DNA of 7,805 bases, from contig JAKJEP010000150.1 of assembly GCA_022705365.1 (NCBI GenBank), forward strand, positions 1 through 7,805. Direction: 5' to 3'. Shown here piece after piece: positions 1 to 6,098 of this stretch. The number at the start of each line of letters is the position of its first letter. The stretch's first letter is position 1. Below the pieces are notes generated by a model, which saw only the letters and a list, made by a program, of their open reading frames with translations, was not told where the DNA came from and did not search any database. Made by a program: the position numbers and the translations under genes. This DNA is from Planctomycetota bacterium. GTDB lineage: Bacteria; Planctomycetota; Phycisphaerae; Sedimentisphaerales; SM23-30.

Positions 1-2462
1 ATCCGGTACAAGCGAATTTCCACTTTGCGGGATTCCGCCAGGGAGCGGGCCCGTTCGTCGGCAATCACCTGGAATCCGATAATGATGGCGTTGGAGGCTT
101 CTGCCAGCAGAACGTCGCTTTCCGATATCCCCCCCACCGCCGCATGCAGAATTCGGACCCCTACTTCGGCCGTGTTCATTTCCAGAATCGATTTGGCCAG
201 CACATCCACGGAACCCTGCACATCCGCCTTGACAATCACATTCAATTCTTTAAGTTCACCCGCCTTGATTTCGCTGAAGAGATTTTCCAGGGTGATCTGG
301 CGATGTTGTGCCAGCAGTTTTTCCCGTTTCTGGGCACGCTGCTCCTGGGCAATATCCTTGGCTTTGGAAATATCTTCGAGCACATAAAACGGATCGCCCG
401 CCAGAGGAATTTCATTCAAGCCGGATACTTCCACCGGCGTGGCAGGGCCGGCTTCTTTGACGACTTTGCCCCCGGCCAGAACCATCTTGCGAATCTTTCC
501 GTAGGAAGACCCGCTGACGATAATGTCGCCCTTTTGCAGCGTCCCGTTTTTGATCAAAAGCCGGGCCAGAACACCTTCTCCCGTGGTCATTTCCGATTCG
601 ATGATCCACCCGATAGCCGGGCCTTTGGTCCGGGCTTTCAATTGCCGCAGTTCCGCGATATAATCCAGATATTCAATTAACTCGCTGATGCCTTCGCCGG
701 TAGCGGCGCTGGTCCGAACCACTTCCGTATCCCCGCCCCATTGGGTAGCAATCAGGCCTTTATCCGCCAACTGCCCCAGAATTTTATTCTCGTCCGTATT
801 GGGCAGATCGATTTTATTCAAAGCCACCACAATAGGAACTCCCGCCGCTTTTACATGGTTAATGGCTTCTTCGGTTTGGGGCATCACTCCATCATCGGCG
901 GCCACCACCAGTACCGCGATATCGGTCATATTTGCCCCCCGTGCCCGCATTTCGGTAAAGGCTTTGTGGCCCGGGGTATCCAGAAAGGTAACCCGGCGCT
1001 GGCCATCATCATACAGGTACGAGCCGATGTGCTGGGTAATACCGCCGGCCTCTCCGGTTACCACGCTGGTACGCCGAATCCGGTCCAGCAGGGAGGTCTT
1101 GCCGTGATCCACATGGCCCAAAAAGGCTACCACCGGAGGACGGGGGGACAATTCCTCCGCCGGTACTTCTTTTTCATATTCCTTCTGGATGGTTTCCAGC
1201 ATTGAGGATTTCTTTTCTACCGTAAGCTCTATCCCGAATTCCATGGCCAGCATCTCTGCGTTTTCCGCCGTAAGGACCTGATTGATCGTTGCCAACTGGC
1301 CGGCGGCCATCATTTTGGCCATAATTTCGCTGGCGCGGACGCCGATGGTGCTGGACAGATCTTTAATGGTGATGGGTTCTTTGATTGAAGCTTTTTCAAT
1401 ATGCCGGGGGGGAGCCGTAAAGGAACCTGTTCCTGCGGCGCCCTTATCTTCGGAAGCCATTTTTCGCTCTTTGCCGCGAAGTTTTGTTCCTGATGCCTGA
1501 GCCAACCGTTCCTGTCTTTCGAGCAAATCCCGGTCTCGCCATTCCTGAGAAACGACAGTCGTTTCATCGCCCAGATCGAGACCTCTTCGGCCGCGGCGCT
1601 TCGATACCCGCAGCCGGTCCTGTTTGACGGCTTCTGTTTCCTGATCATCGATATGCCGACGCCGGCTCTTTTTCGATTTACTATCGGTTCCGGGACCGAC
1701 CGAGAGAGGAATCTCCTTGTTCAGATCCAGTTTAGGTCCCGCACCGCGGCCGGTTTTGGGGCTGGGAGGTTTGGGCAGTATATCCGCTCGCTCCACCCGA
1801 ATTACCTGGGGTCCCTGCAGAGTGGCCGGTTTGGGGATAAAAGGTTTGGGCGGCGGTGCTGGAGCCACCGGCTTGCTGAGGGATATCGTTCGGATCACGC
1901 GCGGAGCATCGGGGATTTCTTTGATTTCCGGAGCAGCCGGACTGGGAGGAATCGGAACTTCTTCCGGTTTTTCCGCGGGCAATTCGGCAGAAGCCAGCCC
2001 TTCCGTCTCTGCTTCTGCCGCCGCAATTTCTTTGGGGCTTTTCCGCTTATGGACCGGTTCCTTTTTCGCTTTTACCTCTAGGACATCTACAGGAGCTGCT
2101 TCCGGCTGCGATAGCGACACCGGCTCCGCCGGCGGTTCTGCCGGAGGTGCTTCCTCCGTTGTTTCCAGCACGGCGGCCATTTCCACTTGCGGCAGATCTT
2201 CCTCCGCAGGTCTCTCCTCTTCCTTCTTCTTGCGTGAACGGGACTTTTTCGCCGTAACTTTACTTAAATCCACCCGTTCGGTGGTTTCTACGGTCGTAGA
2301 ATGCTCCCCTTCACTGAACCATTCGCGTATCGTGGCTTCCAGACCCACTGAGACGGTACTCATATGATTCTTCACATCCAGGCCTTCCGCCTGGCATTTT
2401 TCCACAATGGAAGTGCTTTTTACATTTAGTTCTTTTGCTAATTGAAAGACTCTTGTTGCCAC
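1..2462 (-). CDS. infB: Translation initiation factor IF-2, C-terminus cut by the window edge
   Basis: IF2 is the cytoplasmic GTPase that brings formyl-Met-tRNA to the 30S subunit and promotes 50S joining. The 820 visible codons show an N-terminal IF2_N helical module (residues about 1-50, RVFQLAKELNV), then a long Pro/Ala/Glu/Lys-rich linker with a Lys/Arg patch near 260-300. A second IF2_N module lies near 361-415. The G domain carries G1 GHVDHGKT (449-456), G3 DTPGH (495-499), G4 NKID (549-552) and G5 SAA (585-587). Domain II and the start of domain III follow (VGGISESDVLLA, AIIIGF). The frame is open at position 1, and roughly 125 residues including the tRNA-binding C2 domain should lie outside. 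The start is GTG at 2462, chosen because AGGAGG sits 8 nt upstream and IF2_N homology begins at once. It is 20 nt behind nusA and almost certainly co-transcribed with it. The two IF2_N modules and long linker are normal for long-form IF2. Confidence 0.97.
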   Translation of the reverse strand, partial: MATRVFQLAKELNVKSTSIVEKCQAEGLDVKNHMSTVSVGLEATIREWFSEGEHSTTVETTERVDLSKVTAKKSRSRKKKEEERPAEEDLPQVEMAAVLETTEEAPPAEPPAEPVSLSQPEAAPVDVLEVKAKKEPVHKRKSPKEIAAAEAETEGLASAELPAEKPEEVPIPPSPAAPEIKEIPDAPRVIRTISLSKPVAPAPPPKPFIPKPATLQGPQVIRVERADILPKPPSPKTGRGAGPKLDLNKEIPLSVGPGTDSKSKKSRRRHIDDQETEAVKQDRLRVSKRRGRRGLDLGDETTVVSQEWRDRDLLERQERLAQASGTKLRGKERKMASEDKGAAGTGSFTAPPRHIEKASIKEPITIKDLSSTIGVRASEIMAKMMAAGQLATINQVLTAENAEMLAMEFGIELTVEKKSSMLETIQKEYEKEVPAEELSPRPPVVAFLGHVDHGKTSLLDRIRRTSVVTGEAGGITQHIGSYLYDDGQRRVTFLDTPGHKAFTEMRARGANMTDIAVLVVAADDGVMPQTEEAINHVKAAGVPIVVALNKIDLPNTDENKILGQLADKGLIATQWGGDTEVVRTSAATGEGISELIEYLDYIAELRQLKARTKGPAIGWIIESEMTTGEGVLARLLIKNGTLQKGDIIVSGSSYGKIRKMVLAGGKVVKEAGPATPVEVSGLNEIPLAGDPFYVLEDISKAKDIAQEQRAQKREKLLAQHRQITLENLFSEIKAGELKELNVIVKADVQGSVDVLAKSILEMNTAEVGVRILHAAVGGISESDVLLAEASNAIIIGFQVIADERARSLAESRKVEIRLYR

Positions 2463-2470
2463 GTACGCAA

Positions 2471-2476
2471 CCTCCT
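2471..2476 (-). promoter_or_regulatory. Shine-Dalgarno site deciding the infB GTG start
   Basis: On the minus strand AGGAGG lies 8 nt before the GTG at 2462, inside the 20-nt gap after the nusA stop codon. It is the strongest ribosome binding site in the window. It supports the non-ATG start over the first in-frame ATG, about 39 codons further in, which would delete most of the IF2_N module. Confidence 0.85.
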
Positions 2477-2482
2477 GTAACT

Positions 2483-3784
2483 TTAGGAAGCCTTGTCTTT
2501 TTCCAATCTATTTAAATTTTGATCCGGCTGGCCTGATTCAGAGGGAGAGGAATTTTTTTCACCGGTTTGTCCCCGGCTACGGGTATCTTGCAGCTCACGG
2601 GCCAATACCGCCTGGGCGGCGGTAGCCTTTGCTTTGGTAGCAGCCAGACGACGGGCCTCCGCACTGGCTTTGGTGACAATTTTCTTTGCTAAATCCGGAT
2701 TTAATTTCAAAGATTCAATCAAAGGCTGTGGGCCTACCTCTTCCAAGTCCAGCAACGACACAATTCCCAGAGCCAGGATTTTATCTATTGTTGTATCATC
2801 CACACCTTCGATATTTCGCAAAGTCTGAATCAGTGCTTCCATACTTTCGGAATATTCATGCGGAGTCAGAATATCGATATCCCAACCGGTTAAACGGGCC
2901 GCCAGGCGGACATTTTGGCCCCGTTTACCGATGGCCAGTGATAATTGATCGTCAGAAACTACTACGGTTGCTCGATTTAACTCAAAACACAGGGCCATTT
3001 CCCGGATTTCCGCGGGCCGCAGGGCATTGCTGATCAATATTTGAGAGGACTCATTCCAGCGAACAATGTCAATTTTCTCGCCGCCCAGCTCATCGACAAT
3101 GTTTTTAATCCGGCTGCCTCGTACCCCTACACAGGCACCCACCGCATCCACTTTCGAATCCACGCTGGTAACGGCTACTTTTGTACGGTATCCCGCTTCA
3201 CGCGAAAGTGCCCGGATTTCCACAACCCGTTCGGTTACTTCCGGAACTTCCTGCTCAAAGAGCCGACGTACAAAATCCGGATGCGTGCGTGATAAAATAA
3301 TACGGACCTGATGGGGAACTTCCTTCACCTCAATAATCAAACACCGAATTCGTTCCCCCGGATGATGTGATTCGCCTGGAATCTGCTCACTGCGGGGGAG
3401 AATAGCCTCGGTCCGGCCTATATTTACAATAATAGCCCCTCCCTCGAAGCGGGCTACCACTCCGGAGGAGATTTCGCCCACCCGTTCCTGAAACTCAGTA
3501 TAGATACTGCCGCGTTCATCTTCACGTAACTTCTGAATCATCACCTGTTTAGCAGTTTGAGCCGGGATACGCCCCAATTTTTTGATATCAATCTTCTCTC
3601 CGGAAACATAGGCTTCAATATCTCCTGTTTCGCGATTAATTTTCACTTCGACGGTTTCGGTTGTAGCAAAATGTTTTTTTGCTGCCGAAGCCATCGCCGC
3701 CTCCAGATCGCAGAGAATACTCTCCTTTTCGATGTTTTTATCGCGAGAGATCCCATCTACTATTCGCATTAATTCAGGATTCAT
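2483..3784 (-). CDS. nusA: Transcription termination/antitermination factor NusA
   Basis: NusA binds RNA polymerase and nascent RNA and modulates pausing, intrinsic termination and antitermination. The 433-aa protein has the family's order of domains. The N-terminal RNA polymerase-binding domain covers about 1-100 (MNPELMRIVDGISRDKNIEK). The S1 RNA-binding domain is at about 102-168 (VGEISSGVV, GRTEAILP). KH1 holds GVRGSRI at 219-225 and KH2 holds GKRGQN at 286-291. A helical helix-hairpin-helix-like segment follows at about 322-382 (IEGVDDTTIDKILALG). The tail after about 395 is polar and low-complexity. It is shorter than E. coli NusA (495 aa), with one C-terminal acidic-repeat-like unit rather than two. 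The ATG at 3784 has AGGA 9 nt upstream and gives a full N-terminal domain. It is first in an operon with infB. No rimP-like frame lies upstream; a structured RNA with a terminator does, so transcription into nusA may be conditional. Confidence 0.97.
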   Translation of the reverse strand: MNPELMRIVDGISRDKNIEKESILCDLEAAMASAAKKHFATTETVEVKINRETGDIEAYVSGEKIDIKKLGRIPAQTAKQVMIQKLREDERGSIYTEFQERVGEISSGVVARFEGGAIIVNIGRTEAILPRSEQIPGESHHPGERIRCLIIEVKEVPHQVRIILSRTHPDFVRRLFEQEVPEVTERVVEIRALSREAGYRTKVAVTSVDSKVDAVGACVGVRGSRIKNIVDELGGEKIDIVRWNESSQILISNALRPAEIREMALCFELNRATVVVSDDQLSLAIGKRGQNVRLAARLTGWDIDILTPHEYSESMEALIQTLRNIEGVDDTTIDKILALGIVSLLDLEEVGPQPLIESLKLNPDLAKKIVTKASAEARRLAATKAKATAAQAVLARELQDTRSRGQTGEKNSSPSESGQPDQNLNRLEKDKAS

Positions 3785-3823
3785 TGAACTATATCCTATT
3801 TAAAAACAAACATTTACAACAAT

Positions 3824-3866
3824 AAAAACAAAAAAGCGGGAACTTGCAACGGTATCCCACTTTTTT
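3824..3866 (-). terminator. Intrinsic terminator in the nusA leader
   Basis: On the minus strand the arm 3866-3855 (AAAAAAGTGGGA) pairs with 3841-3830 (TCCCGCTTTTTT) over 12 bp, including one G-U wobble. The loop is 13 nt (3854-3842). The run of T in the 3' arm continues as GTTTTTATT. On the plus strand the wobble becomes a C-A mismatch, so minus-strand function is favoured. It ends 40 nt before the nusA ATG and could end the upstream RNA or attenuate nusA-infB. Confidence 0.75.
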
Positions 3867-4058
3867 AAACTCCGATTCGGACGGTTCTTCTGGTTTTGGA
3901 CCCATCTACGGGCCCCACCGGATAAACGGGTATAAATACCCTTTTCCCGGCTGCCAGAACGGTCTGCTTCGTGGGATGCCACGGACAATTTTTTGGCCGT
4001 GGAGAAACAACACTTGCCCCGTACGCACGGGACTAAGCCTTAACACCGTTGTCATTCC
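3842..4058 (-). ncRNA. Structured RNA upstream of nusA, class not recognised (leader switch or stand-alone ncRNA)
   Basis: About 200 nt on the minus strand show nested pairing. The closing stem is CAACGGTG (4051-4044) with TACCGTTG (3854-3847). An outer GGAA pairs with TTCC across an internal loop. Inside are a CCCGT/ACGGG hairpin (4031-4018) and a CCACGG/CCGTGG hairpin (4002-3979) with an inner CAA/TTG pairing. A TTCTGG/CCAGAA stem (3959-3954 with 3893-3888) encloses two hairpins: GGGTAT/ATACCC (3941-3928), flanked by a short CCGG pairing, and GGGCCC/GGGTCC (3915-3898). Two G-U pairs, one here and one in the terminator, become A-C mismatches on the plus strand, which points to minus-strand RNA. 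The 3' strand of the closing stem lies in the terminator loop, so both folds cannot fully form together. I do not see tmRNA, SRP RNA or RNase P hallmarks. A 6S-like identity is not supported because the fold is branched. Confidence 0.55.
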
Positions 4059-4106
4059 TTACAAAAGCCATTTTTCCTCTAGGCGTAAATATCTAATAAT
4101 AAGCAG

Positions 4107-4136
4107 TTTATAGCAAAAACTACCTGTTTGTACCAA
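4107..4136 (-). promoter_or_regulatory. Candidate extended -10 promoter for the structured RNA and nusA-infB
   Basis: The minus strand reads TTGGTA (4136-4131), an 18-nt spacer, then TATAAA (4112-4107) preceded by TGC, an extended -10 element. The expected transcript start is near 4100, about 50 nt before the closing stem of the structured RNA. Confidence 0.45.
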
Positions 4137-4154
4137 GCCGAAACGGCCTATATT

Positions 4155-4236
4155 AAATCAAAATAATGGGCCTTTTTCCAGGCCCTGTTCCTTATTAATC
4201 GGATTCTTTTCTCTTGCTGTAACGTCTAAAAGCCAA
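4155..4236 (-). ncRNA. Candidate short transcript (about 75 nt) or early leader of the nusA operon
   Basis: A consensus promoter just upstream predicts a start near 4230. About 45 nt on, the minus strand has GGGCCT (4185-4180), a 6-nt loop and AGGCCC (4173-4168), followed by ATTATTTTGATTT. That is a short GC stem with a moderately U-rich tail, as in a weak intrinsic terminator. No convincing small protein is encoded. It may be a small RNA or the first attenuator of a longer nusA leader. The tail is interrupted by A and G, so termination may be partial. Confidence 0.35.
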
Positions 4237-4264
4237 ATTATAGGTTAGTTTTTTTTCTTGTCAA
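4237..4264 (-). promoter_or_regulatory. Consensus sigma70-type promoter reading toward nusA
   Basis: The minus strand carries a perfect TTGACA (4264-4259) and a perfect TATAAT (4242-4237) separated by 16 nt, with an A-rich spacer. It is the best promoter match in the window and probably drives the leader RNA and the nusA-infB operon, about 450 nt upstream of nusA. The 16-nt spacing is one short of optimal. Confidence 0.7.
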
Positions 4265-4330
4265 TCACAAATTAATATGGTCTTTATATAGCAAAATCCT
4301 TAAATCCTTTATGGAAAAAAGAGAATTTTA

Positions 4331-4359
4331 TTGACGATCAGATGGAAACATGGGATAGT
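4331..4359 (+). promoter_or_regulatory. Promoter for the 4454 gene, with an operator-like inverted repeat
   Basis: TTGACG (4331-4336), a 17-nt spacer and GATAGT (4354-4359) preceded by TGG (extended -10) predict a start near 4366, leaving a 5' UTR of about 88 nt. A perfect 7-bp inverted repeat, AACATGG (4347-4353) and CCATGTT (4365-4371), brackets the -10 hexamer and the start site. It lies mostly upstream of the transcript, so it looks more like a DNA operator than an RNA hairpin. Confidence 0.5.
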
Positions 4360-4389
4360 AGCGTCCATGTTGGCCCTCCGATGTTAGTT

Positions 4390-4419
4390 AGCTTAACCAA
4401 CCAAAAGGCGGTTAACGCT
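4390..4419 (+). promoter_or_regulatory. 5' UTR stem-loop upstream of the 4454 gene
   Basis: AGCTTAACC (4390-4398) pairs with GGTTAACGCT (4410-4419) over 9 bp with one bulged C. The 11-nt loop reads AACCAAAAGGC. It sits between the predicted start site and the AGGAG at 4443-4447, and no known riboswitch consensus was recognised. It could affect RNA stability or be bound by a protein. Confidence 0.4.
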
Positions 4420-4453
4420 GGTACCTGAGTTTTGTTCCCGATAGGAGTGGATT

Positions 4454-5902
4454 ATGCCTGCTAGAGCTGGTTCAGATACAAGTAGTTCAATGGTATATGC
4501 CCTGGTGGCCTTTATCGTATTATTCCTGGCCGCGGCGGTTTTTTCGGTCACTATGTATATGAAAAACGAGCAGTATCTCAACGAAGCCAATGCGGCTGCC
4601 GACCGTCTTGCCGCCCTGGCTACGGACTCCCAGTACAATACGGTGAAAAGCCTGTCCGAACCTCGGGCCGGTCGAACCGCCCTGGGGCAAATCATGGATG
4701 ATATTACCGCTTTGGCCCAATTAATCGCCGGGGAGGAACTGGGTAAGATTTCCGCCGTGGATGCCCGAGACCGGGTGACCCGCATGATGGATCCGATGTG
4801 GCCCGATATCCAGAATGCCCTGGTCGGCATGGAAACAGAGGAAGAAACGATCGCAGAAGTTAGCGCCTCGCTCGGACTGAAAAAAATTCTGGAAATGATG
4901 ATAGCCCAGATTAATGCCGGAAAAGAGGGTATCAAAGACCTTTCCGATCAGATGACCAATCTGCTGCAATCCCATCAGCAGCAGATCGAAGAACGGGAGA
5001 AAAGAATCGGAGCACTGGAAGGGGAGCTGCAAAAGGCTTCGGTGGTAACAAAGACCGGAGAGACAAATTATCAGCAGCTCAAAAAGAAAATGACCGAAGA
5101 CTATGAAAAAGTTATTGAAAATCTTAAATCCCAGGATAATGAAGCCCAGGGTCAGATAAAAACGACCCGCGAAGAAAATGATAAGCTCAAAAATGAAATC
5201 ACCGAATTCCAGAAAGAGGTGAAAAATCTCAAGGACCGCCTGCAAAAGCTATCTCCCCAGCCGGAGACAGAAATGGCAGCCCTGGAACCGGACGGATATG
5301 TCGTTTCTGTGGTTCCGCGGGAAGAGCTGGCCTATATCAATCTGGCCAAAAACGATCATATCTACCGGGGTCTGACGTTCAGTGTTTATGATAAATACCA
5401 GACCATACCGAAAACCGGGCAGGGGAAAGCCACTCTGGAGGTGATTGAAATCATGGATACCATCTCCAAATGCCGCATCACCGATTCGGACGCCACCAAT
5501 CCCATTCGGGAAGGAGACATTATTGCCAATCTGGTCTGGAGTAGGGATAAAAAATATTTGTTTTGCGTTGCCGGCGATTTCGATTTCAATGGGGATGGTA
5601 AAATGGACACGGATGGACGGGACCGGATCCAGAAGCTGATCGAATCCTGGGGAGGAAAGGTGACATATACTCTGACGGTAGATACGGATTTCCTGGTTTT
5701 GGGCCAGACGCCGCTGCTGCCGGAGCGGTCTGCGGAAGAAGATGGCCTGGACAACACCAAAGAATACCAGGATCAGAAAAAGGCCTTGGAAAGCTATATG
5801 GAAGTCCGTGAAGATGCTGTTGCCCTGGGTGTTCCCACCTTTAACCTGAGCCGGTTTTTATATTTTATCGGCTATTATCAGCAGGCAAAAGGCATTCAAT
5901 AA
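4454..5902 (+). CDS. Membrane-anchored coiled-coil protein with FlgT-C-like and BRCT-like domains
   Basis: I do not recognise a named gene. The 482 residues start with a 12-aa tail and one transmembrane segment (about 13-35), probably an uncleaved anchor. A helical region follows, then a long charged coiled coil (about 155-268). Residues 280-362 form a beta-rich domain (INLAKNDHIYRGLTFSVYDKY, then IREGDIIANLVW) like FlgT C-terminal domains. Residues about 365-475 match the BRCT pattern: FCVAGDF (370-376), RIQKLIESWGGKVT (391-404), TDFLVLG (411-417) and DAVALGVPTFNLSRFL (454-469), as in bacterial DNA ligase. An EF-hand/dockerin-like loop (377-388) sits between the first strand and helix. The ATG has AGGAG 6 nt upstream. 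It is monocistronic, with its own promoter and terminator. Which side of the membrane the C-terminus faces is unclear. A structural or cell-envelope role is possible, but function is unknown. Confidence 0.9.
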   Translation: MPARAGSDTSSSMVYALVAFIVLFLAAAVFSVTMYMKNEQYLNEANAAADRLAALATDSQYNTVKSLSEPRAGRTALGQIMDDITALAQLIAGEELGKISAVDARDRVTRMMDPMWPDIQNALVGMETEEETIAEVSASLGLKKILEMMIAQINAGKEGIKDLSDQMTNLLQSHQQQIEEREKRIGALEGELQKASVVTKTGETNYQQLKKKMTEDYEKVIENLKSQDNEAQGQIKTTREENDKLKNEITEFQKEVKNLKDRLQKLSPQPETEMAALEPDGYVVSVVPREELAYINLAKNDHIYRGLTFSVYDKYQTIPKTGQGKATLEVIEIMDTISKCRITDSDATNPIREGDIIANLVWSRDKKYLFCVAGDFDFNGDGKMDTDGRDRIQKLIESWGGKVTYTLTVDTDFLVLGQTPLLPERSAEEDGLDNTKEYQDQKKALESYMEVREDAVALGVPTFNLSRFLYFIGYYQQAKGIQ

Positions 5903-5948
5903 TCCCGAACATCCCGTTCCTGCCGGCCGCTGGAAATCAGCATGGTTT

Positions 5949-5989
5949 TGCAGCAAAAAAAATATTTTTTTGCCTTTTCTTTTGCTGCA
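5949..5989. repeat. Nested AT-rich inverted repeat between convergent genes
   Basis: TGCAGCAAAA (5949-5958) and TTTTGCTGCA (5980-5989) form a perfect 10-bp inverted repeat. A second palindrome, a C, eight A, TA, seven T and a G (5954-5972), overlaps its left arm. On the minus strand the left arm region supplies a T run followed by GCTGCA, so it could end transcripts arriving from the glycosylase gene. On the plus strand it may assist termination of the upstream gene. Confidence 0.4.
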
Positions 5990-6061
5990 GGATGGGATAT
6001 ACTATTGGGGAAGGGTGAGTTTCATAATAAAATTCACAACGACTCTTTCTCCTCCTTTTTG

Positions 6062-6098
6062 GAAGCAGGGTGACCCCTCCCACTCTGCTTCTTTTTTT
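6062..6098 (+). terminator. Intrinsic terminator of the coiled-coil/BRCT-like gene
   Basis: GAAGCAGGGTG (6062-6072) pairs with CACTCTGCTTC (6081-6091) over 11 bp with one G-U pair and an 8-nt loop, followed by seven T (6092-6098). The wobble would be a mismatch on the other strand, and no T run follows there, so it acts in the plus direction. Its T run overlaps the stop codon of the opposing glycosylase gene. Confidence 0.8.

Noticed and set aside
144..2367. Several long plus-strand open frames (such as 144-680 and 1717-2367)
   Set aside because: They lie opposite infB, whose motifs are unambiguous. Their compositions are skewed, and they match the antisense of the IF2 G domain and linker.
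3842..3866. T-box riboswitch, suggested by GTGGGATACCG near the terminator
   Set aside because: The T-box core (GGUGGNACCGCG) is not matched, no specifier stem I is evident, and nusA is not an aminoacyl-tRNA-related gene.
3868..3890. tRNA T-arm-like element (CCG, 7-nt loop TCCGAAT, CGG) on the minus strand
   Set aside because: Only three base pairs form, and no acceptor, D or anticodon arm can be placed around it. It may be a T-loop within the structured RNA but is not a tRNA or tmRNA end.
3800..3988. 62-aa open frame on the minus strand upstream of nusA
   Set aside because: It overlaps the structured RNA and terminator, shows no convincing Shine-Dalgarno or recognisable family, and its C-terminal hydrophobic run comes from the terminator's T tract.
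4393..5760. Minus-strand open frames opposite the coiled-coil/BRCT-like gene
   Set aside because: They are antisense reflections of the coiled coil and BRCT-like region. They lack ribosome binding sites and overlap a strong plus-strand gene with its own promoter and terminator.
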